Shown: positions 1 to 7,200 of the stretch, piece after piece
Position numbering within the stretch: the first letter of the stretch is position 1
How the letters are laid out: each line of letters opens with the position of its first letter
NCBI GenBank assembly: GCA_003523085.1
Contig: DPHD01000062.1
Coordinates: 1,064-22,776 of the forward strand
DNA from: Oceanospirillaceae bacterium
GTDB taxonomy: Bacteria; Pseudomonadota; Gammaproteobacteria; Pseudomonadales; Balneatricaceae
Length of the DNA: 21,713 bases
Direction: 5' to 3'
Notes under the pieces: generated by a model
Seen by the model: the letters and a program-made list of their open reading frames with translations, nothing else
Databases searched by the model: none
What the model was told of the DNA's origin: nothing
Program-made: the position numbers and the translations under genes

Positions 1-1727
1 AGTACCGCAATAGGGCCAATAGTCTTACGTAACATGGCTGCTAGTTCTTTACCGAGTTGCGGGTCCTCTATTTCTGCACCCGCCTTGAGCAAGACTAGCG
101 CCATCGGCAGCTGACCTTTTAATGGGTCTTGAACACCCACCACAGCACACTCGGCCACTAATTCATGGGCGCCCACAACTTCTTCCATTTCTCCGGTAGA
201 CAAACGATGGCCAGCAATATTAATAACGTCGTCGGTACGGCCCATAATAAACACATAACCATCGTCATCTAGGTAGCCACCGTCACCGGAGGTGTAGTAT
301 CCCGGAAATTCTTTAAGGTAGGAGTCGTGTAAACGGCCTTCGTCGCCCCAAATACCGACTAAACAACCTGGAGGTAACGGTAATTTTAAAGCGATGTTGC
401 CTTTTACATTGGCGCCTACAGGTTCGCCTGCATCAGATAACACATGTAAATCGTAACCGGCAATAGGCACCGTAGAGGAACCTGGCTTGGCGACTAAATC
501 ATCCAGACCCACCGGGTTAGCACAAATGGACCAACCGGTTTCTGTTTGCCACCAATGATCCACTACCGGACGGCCAATGGTTGCTACCGCCCAGTCATAG
601 GTTGGGGGGTCTAACCGCTCACCCGCCATAAATACGGTTTGTAAGCTACTAATGTCATATTTTTTGAGCAACTCGCCTTGTGGGTCTTCTTTTTTAATGG
701 CACGAAATGCCGTTGGTGCAGAAAAAATGGCTTTCACTTTGTACTCTTCAATGACCCGCCAAAAGGCACCCGCATCAGGCGTCATTACTGGCTTGCCTTC
801 GTATAAAAGACTGGTGCAGCCAGCAATCAATGGGCCATAAACAATGTAGGCATGGCCCACCACCCAACCCACGTCGGAGGCGGCCCAAAATACATCTCCC
901 GCATCCATGTTGTAAATGGCTTTCATGGTGTAGTTGAGGGCCACCGCATGGCCGCCGTTGTCGCGCACAATACCCTTGGGTTTGCCCGTAGTGCCGGAGG
1001 TATAGAGAATATACAGCGGATCGGTGGCGAGTACCGAAACTGCCTCCACCACATCATTTCTAATTTTTGCTTGGGCCATTAAACTGACCCAATCGTGGTC
1101 GCGCCCGGCTTGTAAATCGGCCTTTAGCTGTGGCCGCTGCAATACCACCACGCTTTTGACTTGATGTTGAGCTAGGTCCAAGGCTTCATCCAACAAGGGC
1201 TTGTAAGCAATGACTTTGGCCACTTCGATACCGCAGGAGGCACTAATAATGGCCGTCGGTTGCGCATCGTCGATACGTACCGCCAGTTCCGCCGCTGCAA
1301 AACCGCCAAACACCACCGAATGTACCGCGCCTAACCGTGCGCAGGCCAACATAGCAATAGACGCTTCCATCACCATGGGCATATAAATCACCACTCGGTC
1401 ACCTTTTTTCACGCCTTGGTCTCGCAAAGCACTGGCAAACAGACACACCCGCCGCAATAACTGGCTATAGGTGAGGCTAGACTGAGTGTTAGTTACCGGT
1501 GAGTCGTAATAAATCGCCACCTGATCACCACGGCCGTTAGCCACGTGATGATCTAGGGCCATGTAACAGGTATTCATTACGCCGTCGGTAAACCAGCGCC
1601 CAGTGGCTGTTTGACTGGTATCAACCATTTGTGTGGGCTCCTTAAACCACGGTAAACAATCGGCTTGTTGTTGCCAAAACAGTTCTGGGTTAGTAAGGGC
1701 TTGTTGATAAGATGCAGCGTAACTCAT
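1..1727 (-). CDS. prpE: Propionate/acrylate-CoA ligase, PrpE type (3' end outside window)
   Basis: This is an AMP-forming acyl-CoA synthetase that makes propionyl-CoA, and plausibly acryloyl-CoA, from the free acid, ATP and CoA in the cytoplasm. The frame is open from ATG 1727 to the window edge, giving 575 visible codons of about 630, so the C-terminal catalytic lysine region is missing. The N-terminus MSYAASYQQALTNPELFWQQ is typical of the ACS/PrpE family. The P-loop YTSGTTGKPKG lies at residues 242-252 (bases 972-1004) and is followed by IVRDNGGHAVAL, which resembles PrpE more than acetyl-CoA synthetase. DHWWQTETGW is at bases 531-560 and GRTDDVINIAGHRLSTGE near 190-245. Upstream is a 12-bp AT palindrome. 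The proximity of a DddP gene suggests acrylate activation, which is inference. An acetyl-CoA synthetase is the main alternative. Confidence 0.9.
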   Translation of the reverse strand, partial: MSYAASYQQALTNPELFWQQQADCLPWFKEPTQMVDTSQTATGRWFTDGVMNTCYMALDHHVANGRGDQVAIYYDSPVTNTQSSLTYSQLLRRVCLFASALRDQGVKKGDRVVIYMPMVMEASIAMLACARLGAVHSVVFGGFAAAELAVRIDDAQPTAIISASCGIEVAKVIAYKPLLDEALDLAQHQVKSVVVLQRPQLKADLQAGRDHDWVSLMAQAKIRNDVVEAVSVLATDPLYILYTSGTTGKPKGIVRDNGGHAVALNYTMKAIYNMDAGDVFWAASDVGWVVGHAYIVYGPLIAGCTSLLYEGKPVMTPDAGAFWRVIEEYKVKAIFSAPTAFRAIKKEDPQGELLKKYDISSLQTVFMAGERLDPPTYDWAVATIGRPVVDHWWQTETGWSICANPVGLDDLVAKPGSSTVPIAGYDLHVLSDAGEPVGANVKGNIALKLPLPPGCLVGIWGDEGRLHDSYLKEFPGYYTSGDGGYLDDDGYVFIMGRTDDVINIAGHRLSTGEMEEVVGAHELVAECAVVGVQDPLKGQLPMALVLLKAGAEIEDPQLGKELAAMLRKTIGPIAV

Positions 1728-1750
1728 GGGCAATGGCTCAACTAATACGG

Positions 1751-1762
1751 ATTAATATTAAT
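1751..1762. promoter_or_regulatory. 12-bp AT palindrome upstream of prpE
   Basis: ATTAATATTAAT is a perfect palindrome 24 bases upstream of the prpE start codon. The position would suit an operator or an AT-rich promoter element. Function is not shown by the sequence. Confidence 0.3.
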
Positions 1763-1825
1763 CCCATAGTAGCGTAACTTAACCTCGCTGAAACTACGAC
1801 ATTGGGGTAACACCACCCCACCCTC

Positions 1826-1945
1826 GTCGCCCTGACCACCACCCCGTCGCCCTGACCACCCCCGCGTCGCCCTGACCACCACCCCGTCGCCCTGACGAAG
1901 GTCAGGGCCTCTAGATTCCGGCCTGCGCCGGAATGACACAAAGCC
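1826..1945. repeat. 20-bp tandem array plus double-hairpin module, copy A
   Basis: Units starting GTCGCCCTGA recur at 1826, 1846, 1866 and 1886, a period of 20 bp. The last unit runs into a module with two hairpins. The first is GCCCTGAC-gaag-GTCAGGGC (8-bp stem). The second is ATTCCGGC-ctgc-GCCGGAAT (8-bp stem), ending near 1937. A partial second-hairpin arm (CCTACGCCGGAATGACG) follows at about 1944-1960. The tandem unit contains the left arm of the first hairpin, so the array looks like repeated duplication of that arm. The arrangement resembles REP/BIME-type intergenic palindromes. Minus-strand ORFs across it are low complexity and are not genes. Confidence 0.85.
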
Positions 1946-1970
1946 TACGCCGGAATGACGCAAAACCCCC

Positions 1971-2102
1971 GTATCCCTGACCACTACCCCGTATCCCTGA
2001 CCACTACCCCGTATCCCTGACCACTACCCCGTCGCCCTGACCACTACCCCGTCGCCCTGACGAAGGTCAGGGCCTCTAGATTCCGGCCTGCGCCGGAATG
2101 AC
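1971..2102. repeat. 20-bp tandem array plus double-hairpin module, copy B
   Basis: Four units begin at 1971, 1991, 2011 and 2031, the first three starting GTATCCCTGA and the last GTCGCCCTGA. They lead into a complete module at 2051-2102 with the same two hairpins as copy A. The module sits 32 bp after the stop codon of the MttB-like gene (which reads leftward from 3679 to 2135), so its hairpins could act on the 3' end of that transcript. There is no T-run for a classical terminator. Together copies A and B fill most of the roughly 400-bp gap 1728-2134, where I see no gene. Confidence 0.85.
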
Positions 2103-2134
2103 GAGAATCCTGCGCCAGCCCAATACCACGGTGC

Positions 2135-3679
2135 TTAAACGTTAGAATCTGGGAATGAGTCTTTGCGTTGTTGCATATAGTCTTGTAAGCGAGCATCTAT
2201 GTCTGCATCTAACGGCGGTAGCTCATAGTCGTTGAGCATGTTCTTATAGATGCGGTTAGCCCGCTGCGCAGCCGATAAACTGCCTTCTTCTTGCCACTGT
2301 TCAAAGGATTCGTGGTTGGCCGTGCTGGAGTCATAAAACGCGGTTTTGTAATTGGCCATGGTATGCGCCGTACCTAAATGGTGATGCCCAGGTGGCACTT
2401 CGTGGTAAGCACTCAAGGCCAGGCCGTTGTCGCTCATGTCGACGCCCTTGGCAATGGTGTGCATCATGCCCAAGTGGTCACAATCCAAAATGAACTTTTC
2501 GTAACCCATGGTGAGGCCACCCTCTAACCAACCGGCCGCTTGAAACACCACGTTAATACCTGCCAACATCGTAGGAAACAAGGTATCGGCGCTTTCTTGG
2601 GCGGCTTGGGCATCGGGGATTTTAGAGGCGGTTAAGGAGCCGCCACCACGTAAGGGTACACCTAAGCGTTTAGCTAATTGGCCAAAGGCAATATAACCAA
2701 GAGCAGGTTCAGGCATACCAAAGGTAGGCGCACCAGACCTTAAAGACATAGAACTGGTAAAGGTGCCAAACACCCCAGGCGCCCCCGGGCGAATGAGTTG
2801 AATGAGGGCTAGGCCTGCCATCGCTTCGGCCAATACCTGAGACAAAGCTCCCGCTAAGGTCACAGGCCCCATGGCCCCCATAAGAATAAAGGGCGTCACG
2901 ATAACCGCTTGATTAGCCTTGGCATAGGTTTTTAATGCACCTAGCATGGTGCCATCGTAGGTCAACGGGGAGTTAACGTTAATAACGCTAATAATGCCGC
3001 AATTGTTTTCCAAAAACTCTTCTCCAAACAAAATGCGCGCCATATCAATGGAGTCTTGCGCCCGTTCTGGTGCCGTTACCGACCCCATAAAGCACTTGTC
3101 GCTGTACTTAATGTGGTTATACACCATATCAAAGTGGCGCTTGTTTACCGGCAAGTCCATAGGCTCAACAATAGTGCCACCAGAATGGTGTAACCAGGGC
3201 GACATGTGGGCTAACTTAATAAAGTTTTTAAAGTCTTCATTTTTGGAGTAGCGACGGCCTTGATCAAGGTCGTGTACAAACGGCGAACCATAACAGGGGA
3301 AAAAACACATATTATCGCCGCCAATCTCTATAGAGTGGGCGGGGTTACGGGCATGTTGAGTAAATTGTTTGGGCGAAGTTGCGTTGATGATGGAGCGTAA
3401 CATGCCTTTTTTAAAGCGTACGCGATCACCCTGCACGTCACAGCCTGCCTGACGCCAGATTTCCAGTACTTCTTCGTCTTCTTTAAACTCAATACCCACT
3501 TCTTCCAAAATGGCATCGGCATTGTCTTCTATCTTTTTTAATGCTTCTTCATTAAGCATTTCATAGATAGGGATTTCCCGTTTTAAATAAGCAGGGCCTT
3601 GCAGCGGCTCAATGTTTTTTTGTTTACCCGTGCGGCCACCGGCCCTACGCCGATGAGTACTGCCTATTTTTGGTGCCAT
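2135..3679 (-). CDS. Trimethylamine methyltransferase (MttB) superfamily protein, non-pyrrolysine type
   Basis: The 514-residue product belongs to the MttB superfamily. Members transfer a methyl group from quaternary amines such as trimethylamine, glycine betaine, proline betaine or carnitine to a corrinoid protein. The N-terminus HRRRAGGRTGKQKN and the body motifs GGTIVEPMDLPVNKRH, FILMGAMGPVTLAGAL and HEVPPGHHHLGTAHT fit proteobacterial family members. The frame is continuous, with no in-frame amber codon, so this is not a pyrrolysine-containing trimethylamine enzyme. No corrinoid protein or reactivase is encoded in the window. ATG 3679 has a modest AGGGG upstream. It is divergent from lysR and dddP, which suggests joint control and a betaine- or DMSP-like substrate (inference). 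The substrate cannot be read from sequence. Confidence 0.85.
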   Translation of the reverse strand: MAPKIGSTHRRRAGGRTGKQKNIEPLQGPAYLKREIPIYEMLNEEALKKIEDNADAILEEVGIEFKEDEEVLEIWRQAGCDVQGDRVRFKKGMLRSIINATSPKQFTQHARNPAHSIEIGGDNMCFFPCYGSPFVHDLDQGRRYSKNEDFKNFIKLAHMSPWLHHSGGTIVEPMDLPVNKRHFDMVYNHIKYSDKCFMGSVTAPERAQDSIDMARILFGEEFLENNCGIISVINVNSPLTYDGTMLGALKTYAKANQAVIVTPFILMGAMGPVTLAGALSQVLAEAMAGLALIQLIRPGAPGVFGTFTSSMSLRSGAPTFGMPEPALGYIAFGQLAKRLGVPLRGGGSLTASKIPDAQAAQESADTLFPTMLAGINVVFQAAGWLEGGLTMGYEKFILDCDHLGMMHTIAKGVDMSDNGLALSAYHEVPPGHHHLGTAHTMANYKTAFYDSSTANHESFEQWQEEGSLSAAQRANRIYKNMLNDYELPPLDADIDARLQDYMQQRKDSFPDSNV

Positions 3680-3981
3680 GCTTTAACGCCCCTATTTTAG
3701 TCAACAAAGGGCTGTATTAGCAGCCACAATGTGTTTGATGCTAGGGGCACTACGGCGGCCTGTCAAACGACAAAAAGGTATGCGCTGGATAACCTGTAGT
3801 TATTTAACTAGACCCTTACACACCTAGCTCTTGTGCCAAAAATTCGCGCCATCTCGACTGGTAAAATTATCTTTATACAGTGCTTATACAGGCATTGATC
3901 TTCACTCTTTTGTTATGTTAACTTGCTCTCTTTAGCGCCATAACAATCTTTTAATAACACAGCGTTGAATAACAAAAAGTT
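3680..3981. promoter_or_regulatory. Divergent intergenic region with inverted repeat TTGTTATG/CATAACAA
   Basis: This 302-bp gap separates the divergent MttB-like and lysR genes, so it must hold both promoters. Inverted 8-bp arms lie at 3910-3917 (TTGTTATG) and 3939-3946 (CATAACAA), centres 29 bp apart. A related half site, AATAACAAAAAG, lies just before the lysR start. The spacing would suit a LysR-type regulator contacting successive faces of DNA near its own promoter, but the arms could also be chance in AT-rich DNA. I found no convincing -35/-10 pair. Confidence 0.4.
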
Positions 3982-4887
3982 ATGATATCAAGACTCAAAC
4001 AAATTCCGTCACCCAACAGCTTAATTATGTTTGAGGCCAGCGCTCGTCACCTGAGTTTTACCCGCGCGGCGGTCGAACTCAATTTGAGCCAAGCGGCAAT
4101 TAGCAAACAAATCGCCAACCTAGAACAACGTTTAGGCCACTTGTTGTTTGTGCGTCAACACCGGTCCTTGCGCTTGAGCTCAGAAGGCAAATTACTCTAC
4201 CAAGCGGTTGCCTCTGGGCTGGGCCAAATTGCCGATGCCGTGGAGCAACTGAACTCCCCGTCTGCCATAAAAACCGTTACCGTGGCGGCCACCACCGCGT
4301 TTGCACAAATGTGGTTATTGCCCAAATTAGGGCGCTTTATCCAACAACACCCCAACATCGACCTAAGAATACTCACCTCAGAGAACCACTTAGGCGGCGT
4401 AGACGAAGATGCCGACATTGCTATTAAGTACGGCGACAACACATGGTCTAAAACCGAGTCGACGTATTTGTTGTCTGGCGATATTTATCCCGTATGTAGC
4501 CCCGCCATGGCCGAGCAACATCAGCTCTCCCACTTGTCTCAATTAACTCAAGTACCCCTCATCGATCTAGATGATAATCAATGGCGCTGGGTTAAGTGGC
4601 AAGACTGGCTCATTGATCAACATAGCCCGCTAAAGGGCCTTCGCACCAGTATCGAGTTTAACAATATCCCCATGTTATACAGTGCCGCCGAAGCGGGCCA
4701 AGGTATGGCTTTGGGCTGGAGCGAGTTTGTAGAAGACTTAATTAGCACCAAGCGTTTGGTAGCGCCGTTTAATGAACGGTTACGCATCCCTAAACCTTGG
4801 GGTTATTACATATTAATGGAACCCTCAGACCAGCGGTCTGAACACATCAACCAAGTTAAACAGTGGATTTTAAAAGAAGCCCCATAA
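3982..4887 (+). CDS. LysR family regulator (GcvA-like)
   Basis: The 301-residue protein has the usual LysR length. A winged helix-turn-helix spans about residues 12-70; FEASARHLSFTRAAVELNLS followed by QAAISKQIANLEQRLG is close to the GcvA subgroup consensus. The rest is a substrate-binding-like effector domain (about 95-295). It probably senses a small molecule and controls the adjacent genes. dddP follows 14 nt downstream on the same strand, so the two are almost certainly co-transcribed. The MttB-like gene diverges from the other side of the 302-bp promoter region, which is the classic position for a LysR target. Shine-Dalgarno pairing ahead of ATG 3982 is weak (AAAAAG). The effector is unknown; DMSP, acrylate or a betaine would fit. 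Confidence 0.9.
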   Translation: MISRLKQIPSPNSLIMFEASARHLSFTRAAVELNLSQAAISKQIANLEQRLGHLLFVRQHRSLRLSSEGKLLYQAVASGLGQIADAVEQLNSPSAIKTVTVAATTAFAQMWLLPKLGRFIQQHPNIDLRILTSENHLGGVDEDADIAIKYGDNTWSKTESTYLLSGDIYPVCSPAMAEQHQLSHLSQLTQVPLIDLDDNQWRWVKWQDWLIDQHSPLKGLRTSIEFNNIPMLYSAAEAGQGMALGWSEFVEDLISTKRLVAPFNERLRIPKPWGYYILMEPSDQRSEHINQVKQWILKEAP

Positions 4888-4901
4888 GTAGGAGTGTCGT
4901 A

Positions 4902-6161
4902 ATGATTGACGATAAGCAGCGTTACCTTAACCAAGGCGCAGCCGATGTTGCCCTCAAAAACCCTATAGCCGAAGCCACCGTAAGGCAGGCCAGAGCCTAC
5001 CGATTGGAACGCACGCGCCAAGTGTTACGAGACAACGACATTGCCGCTGCCCTGTTATATGACCCATTAAACATTCGTTACGCTACCGACACCTCCAACA
5101 TGCAGCTGTGGACCATGCATAACCCTTCGCGTTATGCCCTAATCTTTGCCGATGGCCCCGCCATCTTGTTTGATTACCACAATTGCGGCCATTTACACGA
5201 CGACAAACGCCTGCCGAACGGCCAGCTTACGGTGGACGAAATTCGACCTGCGATTGCCTGGGCTTACTTTGCGGCTGGAGAACGCGGCCCAGAACAGGCC
5301 GTACGTTGGGGTAATGACATTGCTTCACTAATGAAACAATATGGCGGAGGCAACCAACGCCTTGCAGTGGATATTTGTGAAGAGTTGGGCATGGCGCAGC
5401 TACATAAACACGGTATCGAAACCCTCTACGGCATGAAATATATGGAACACGCGCGGCTTATTAAGTCGGCCGAAGAATTACAGTTAATGCAGTGGACCAT
5501 TGCCGTATGCCAAAAAGGTATGCAGCGCATGTGGGATCATTGTGAACCGGGCATTAGCGAAAACGAGCTCTGGGCTCATTTGCACTTTGAAAACATTCGT
5601 AACGGCGGTGAGTGGATTGAAACTCGCATCCTTTCTGCGGGCGAGCGCACTAACCCATGGATGCGCGAAAGCTCTGACGCCCTTATCCAAACAGGCGACA
5701 TTGTGTCTTTCGACACGGACCTTATTGGCCCCTACGGCTATTGCGCCGACATCTCACGCGCCTGGATTGCGGGCCACGAACGGCCCTCAGCAACTCAGCA
5801 AGAAATTTACGACATTGCCATGGAGCACATCACCTACAACATGGGGTTACTCAAAGATGGTTTGGCCTTTAGGGACTTTGTAGACCAATCGTGGAAGCTA
5901 CCCGACCGCTTCGCCCCCAACCGATATTCTTGCTCGGTACATGGTGTTGGCCTAGCCGACGAATACCCCTGCATTTACCACCCGCAGGACTATGACAAAG
6001 TAGGCTACGACGGCCATTTTCATGAAAACATGGTGGTGTGTGTAGAATCTTACACCGGCGGCATCGGCGAAAAAGAAGGCGTTAAGTTAGAGCAACAAGT
6101 ACGCATTACCAAAACTGGGGTGGAGTTGCTCTCTGACTTTGCCATTGGATCGTTTAACTAA
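4902..6161 (+). CDS. dddP: DMSP lyase DddP (M24 peptidase fold)
   Basis: The predicted enzyme cleaves dimethylsulfoniopropionate to dimethyl sulfide and acrylate. ATG 4902 is chosen because AGGAG lies at 4890-4894, 7 nt upstream; the frame extends 13 codons further, into the lysR 3' end. The product is 419 residues. It has the M24 pita-bread C-terminal domain, and its metal ligands match those I recall for DddP at a constant offset of 24: D271, D273 (SFDTDLIGPYG), D283, H347, E382 and E397. The DddP-specific catalytic Asp is present as D353 in HGVGLADEYP, with Y342 five residues before the His; ordinary aminopeptidases carry HE in that region. IRYATDTSNMQLW and NGGEWIETRILS also match DddP. 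An uncharacterised M24 paralogue remains possible. Confidence 0.85.
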   Translation: MIDDKQRYLNQGAADVALKNPIAEATVRQARAYRLERTRQVLRDNDIAAALLYDPLNIRYATDTSNMQLWTMHNPSRYALIFADGPAILFDYHNCGHLHDDKRLPNGQLTVDEIRPAIAWAYFAAGERGPEQAVRWGNDIASLMKQYGGGNQRLAVDICEELGMAQLHKHGIETLYGMKYMEHARLIKSAEELQLMQWTIAVCQKGMQRMWDHCEPGISENELWAHLHFENIRNGGEWIETRILSAGERTNPWMRESSDALIQTGDIVSFDTDLIGPYGYCADISRAWIAGHERPSATQQEIYDIAMEHITYNMGLLKDGLAFRDFVDQSWKLPDRFAPNRYSCSVHGVGLADEYPCIYHPQDYDKVGYDGHFHENMVVCVESYTGGIGEKEGVKLEQQVRITKTGVELLSDFAIGSFN

Positions 6162-6170
6162 AAACCTCCC

Positions 6171-6247
6171 GTCGCCCTGATCACCCCGTCACCCTGACCA
6201 CCCCGTCGCCCTGACGCAGGTCAGGGCCTCTAGATTCCGGCCTACGC
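6171..6247. repeat. 17-bp tandem array plus truncated hairpin module, copy C
   Basis: Units GTCGCCCTGA or GTCACCCTGA start at 6171, 6188 and 6205, a 17-bp period instead of 20. The first hairpin is complete (GCCCTGAC-gcag-GTCAGGGC). The second keeps its left arm ATTCCGGC and loop ctac, but the right arm stops after GCC near 6247, where sequence of a metallo-beta-lactamase gene begins. The array begins 9 bp after the dddP stop codon. Confidence 0.8.
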
Positions 6248-6462
6248 CCCACGTGGTCAATATGTACATAGGGAACAATCAATGCTTGAACAGCATCTAT
6301 AGAAAAGTCTATAGCTAGTTTATTAGCAGTAGAGCCAGACCCAGAGGTCTCCGCTCCTTGAAACAAACCACAGTCCACCAATACACTGGCATTAGGCTTA
6401 TACACTAGCTCATGACATGAGCCCGTAACACCATTAACAGCACCGTGGTGGATAATGGTCAT
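6244..6462 (-). pseudogene. Metallo-beta-lactamase-fold exonuclease-like gene, 5' fragment
   Basis: From ATG 6462 the first 73 codons read like the N-terminus of the beta-CASP/MBL-fold RNA exonuclease-like family: HHGAVNGVTGSCHEL, then VLVDCGLFQGAE, then VPYVHIDHVG at residues 63-72. Such proteins are normally 450 residues or more, but here the frame passes straight into hairpin module copy C and stops at 6181. The first histidine of the HxHxDH zinc motif is a tyrosine (Y65), another sign of decay. The start lies 3 nt after the stop codon of the upstream 98-codon gene, so an ancestral two-gene operon is likely. The recognisable part is non-functional. Confidence 0.75.
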
Positions 6463-6465
6463 AGG

Positions 6466-6762
6466 CTAAACTCCATAAAACCGCCTAACCACCTTGCCCA
6501 ACCCAATTAGCGTACGTTCAAGAGCTATATCATTTACGCCCTCAACCGACAACAGGCTCATTTTAAACGCGTTCAAGTGTAATCGCCTATGAAGGCTGCC
6601 TTGCTCTTGAGTTAACTCACCAGCCGCCACCATAGCTTGAGTAGCATCCAAATCAATAGCCAATTCCTCAACACTAGGCGTAACAGCCTCACCACGAGAG
6701 CCCAGCTGCACCGCCAACTCCGTTACCAACAGCGCCAACAAATCATCCTTAATCTTCACCAC
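6466..6762 (-). CDS. Small protein of unknown function, 98 aa
   Basis: I do not recognise this protein. It starts at GTG 6762 with GGAGAG a few bases upstream, a credible ribosome binding site, and reads 98 codons without interruption. The product is predicted soluble and largely helical, with acidic and basic residues alternating in EELAIDLDATQAMVAAGE and a basic C-terminus (GKVVRRFYGV). There is no signal peptide or membrane segment. Its stop is 3 nt before the start of the truncated metallo-beta-lactamase-fold gene, so it probably once acted with that nuclease-like protein. Whether it still has a role with its partner broken is unclear. Confidence 0.6.
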   Translation of the reverse strand: MVKIKDDLLALLVTELAVQLGSRGEAVTPSVEELAIDLDATQAMVAAGELTQEQGSLHRRLHLNAFKMSLLSVEGVNDIALERTLIGLGKVVRRFYGV

Positions 6763-6797
6763 TCACTCTCCAACCCCACACCCAACCATCGTCTCTG

Positions 6798-6818
6798 CGA
6801 TCGCTACATGGATGTAGC
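6798..6818. repeat. Hairpin GCTACATGGATGTAGC in an intergenic element
   Basis: GCTACA-tgga-TGTAGC forms a 6-bp stem with a 4-nt loop, followed by a GC-rich stretch to about 6870 (GCAATTGCCGAGGGCCGAAG and on). The composition differs from flanking coding DNA and looks like a dispersed intergenic palindrome, but I see only one copy in the window. Most of the 438 bp from 6763 to 7200 holds this element, the gene scraps described next, and the promoter region of the glycosyltransferase gene. Confidence 0.35.
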
Positions 6819-6879
6819 TTAGCAGGGCAATGCAGGAGCAATTGCCGAGGGCCGAAGCGACGCGGCAGCCCAAACCCAC

Positions 6880-7047
6880 TCACTTCCGCCCATACTTCTT
6901 AGCCAACTCCAGCCGTAAAACCGCACTAAAACTTGCATCAAACGTAGCCCACAAATCCTCAACCTGAGCCTCACTAAAACACCCTAATTGATGCAGAGGA
7001 TGACGGGAAGCACAGCCAGCGCGAAGGCCATCTATTTCGCGGCGATA
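6880..7047 (-). pseudogene. Gene scraps, including an acyltransferase-3 N-terminus with frameshift
   Basis: On the minus strand, 7047 down to about 7021 reads YRREIDGLR, the hallmark start of acyltransferase-3 (O-acetyltransferase) membrane proteins. The next residues of that family, LAVLPVIL, are also present but in another frame (7019 down to about 6994), consistent with loss of 2 nt. The frame then ends at a stop. Continuing in the first frame instead gives a tail ending in ELAKKYGRK with TGA at 6880-6882, probably from a different gene. No convincing start codon exists. These are remnants, possibly of a polysaccharide O-acetyltransferase gene belonging to the neighbouring cluster. Confidence 0.5.
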
Positions 7048-7092
7048 AATCAAAGTAATACTTGGCTCTTTGAACAGAAACCGGACAATTAT

Positions 7093-7115
7093 ACCAGTAT
7101 GCGCGTATTACTGGT
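7093..7115. promoter_or_regulatory. Inverted repeat ACCAGTA/TACTGGT upstream of a glycosyltransferase gene
   Basis: Seven-base arms at 7093-7099 and 7109-7115 are separated by 9 bp, about 85 bp before the ATG at 7201. A TACAAT hexamer at 7118-7123 could be the -10 of a promoter for the plus-strand glycosyltransferase pair, and the repeat would then overlap the spacer and -35 region like an operator. No good -35 is visible, so this is tentative. Confidence 0.3.
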
Positions 7116-7200
7116 GATACAATGAAACACCTAACGTATTTGGCTGCCCTATAAACATTAGCTAGCAAACAAAATTTTCAATACAGGATGTGAACACCCT

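Noticed and set aside
652..1082. Plus-strand ORFs inside the ligase gene
   Set aside because: They are antisense shadows of a continuous, well-conserved acyl-CoA synthetase frame.
1738..1984. Minus-strand ORFs of 67 and 80 codons across the repeat arrays
   Set aside because: Their sequence is simply translated repeat units and hairpin modules (CHSGAGRNLE, GRRGGGQGD). Such frames arise wherever this repeat occurs.
1826..2060. Possible CRISPR array from regularly spaced 20-bp units
   Set aside because: The units are contiguous tandem repeats with no unique spacers between them and no cas genes nearby.
4902..6161. Annotation as Xaa-Pro aminopeptidase
   Set aside because: The fold is M24, but the Asp at the DddP-specific position and the surrounding HGVGLADEYP context favour DMSP lyase over peptidase.
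6974..7168. 64-codon minus-strand ORF
   Set aside because: A different frame of the same strand carries the acyltransferase-3 motif. This frame shows no family features.
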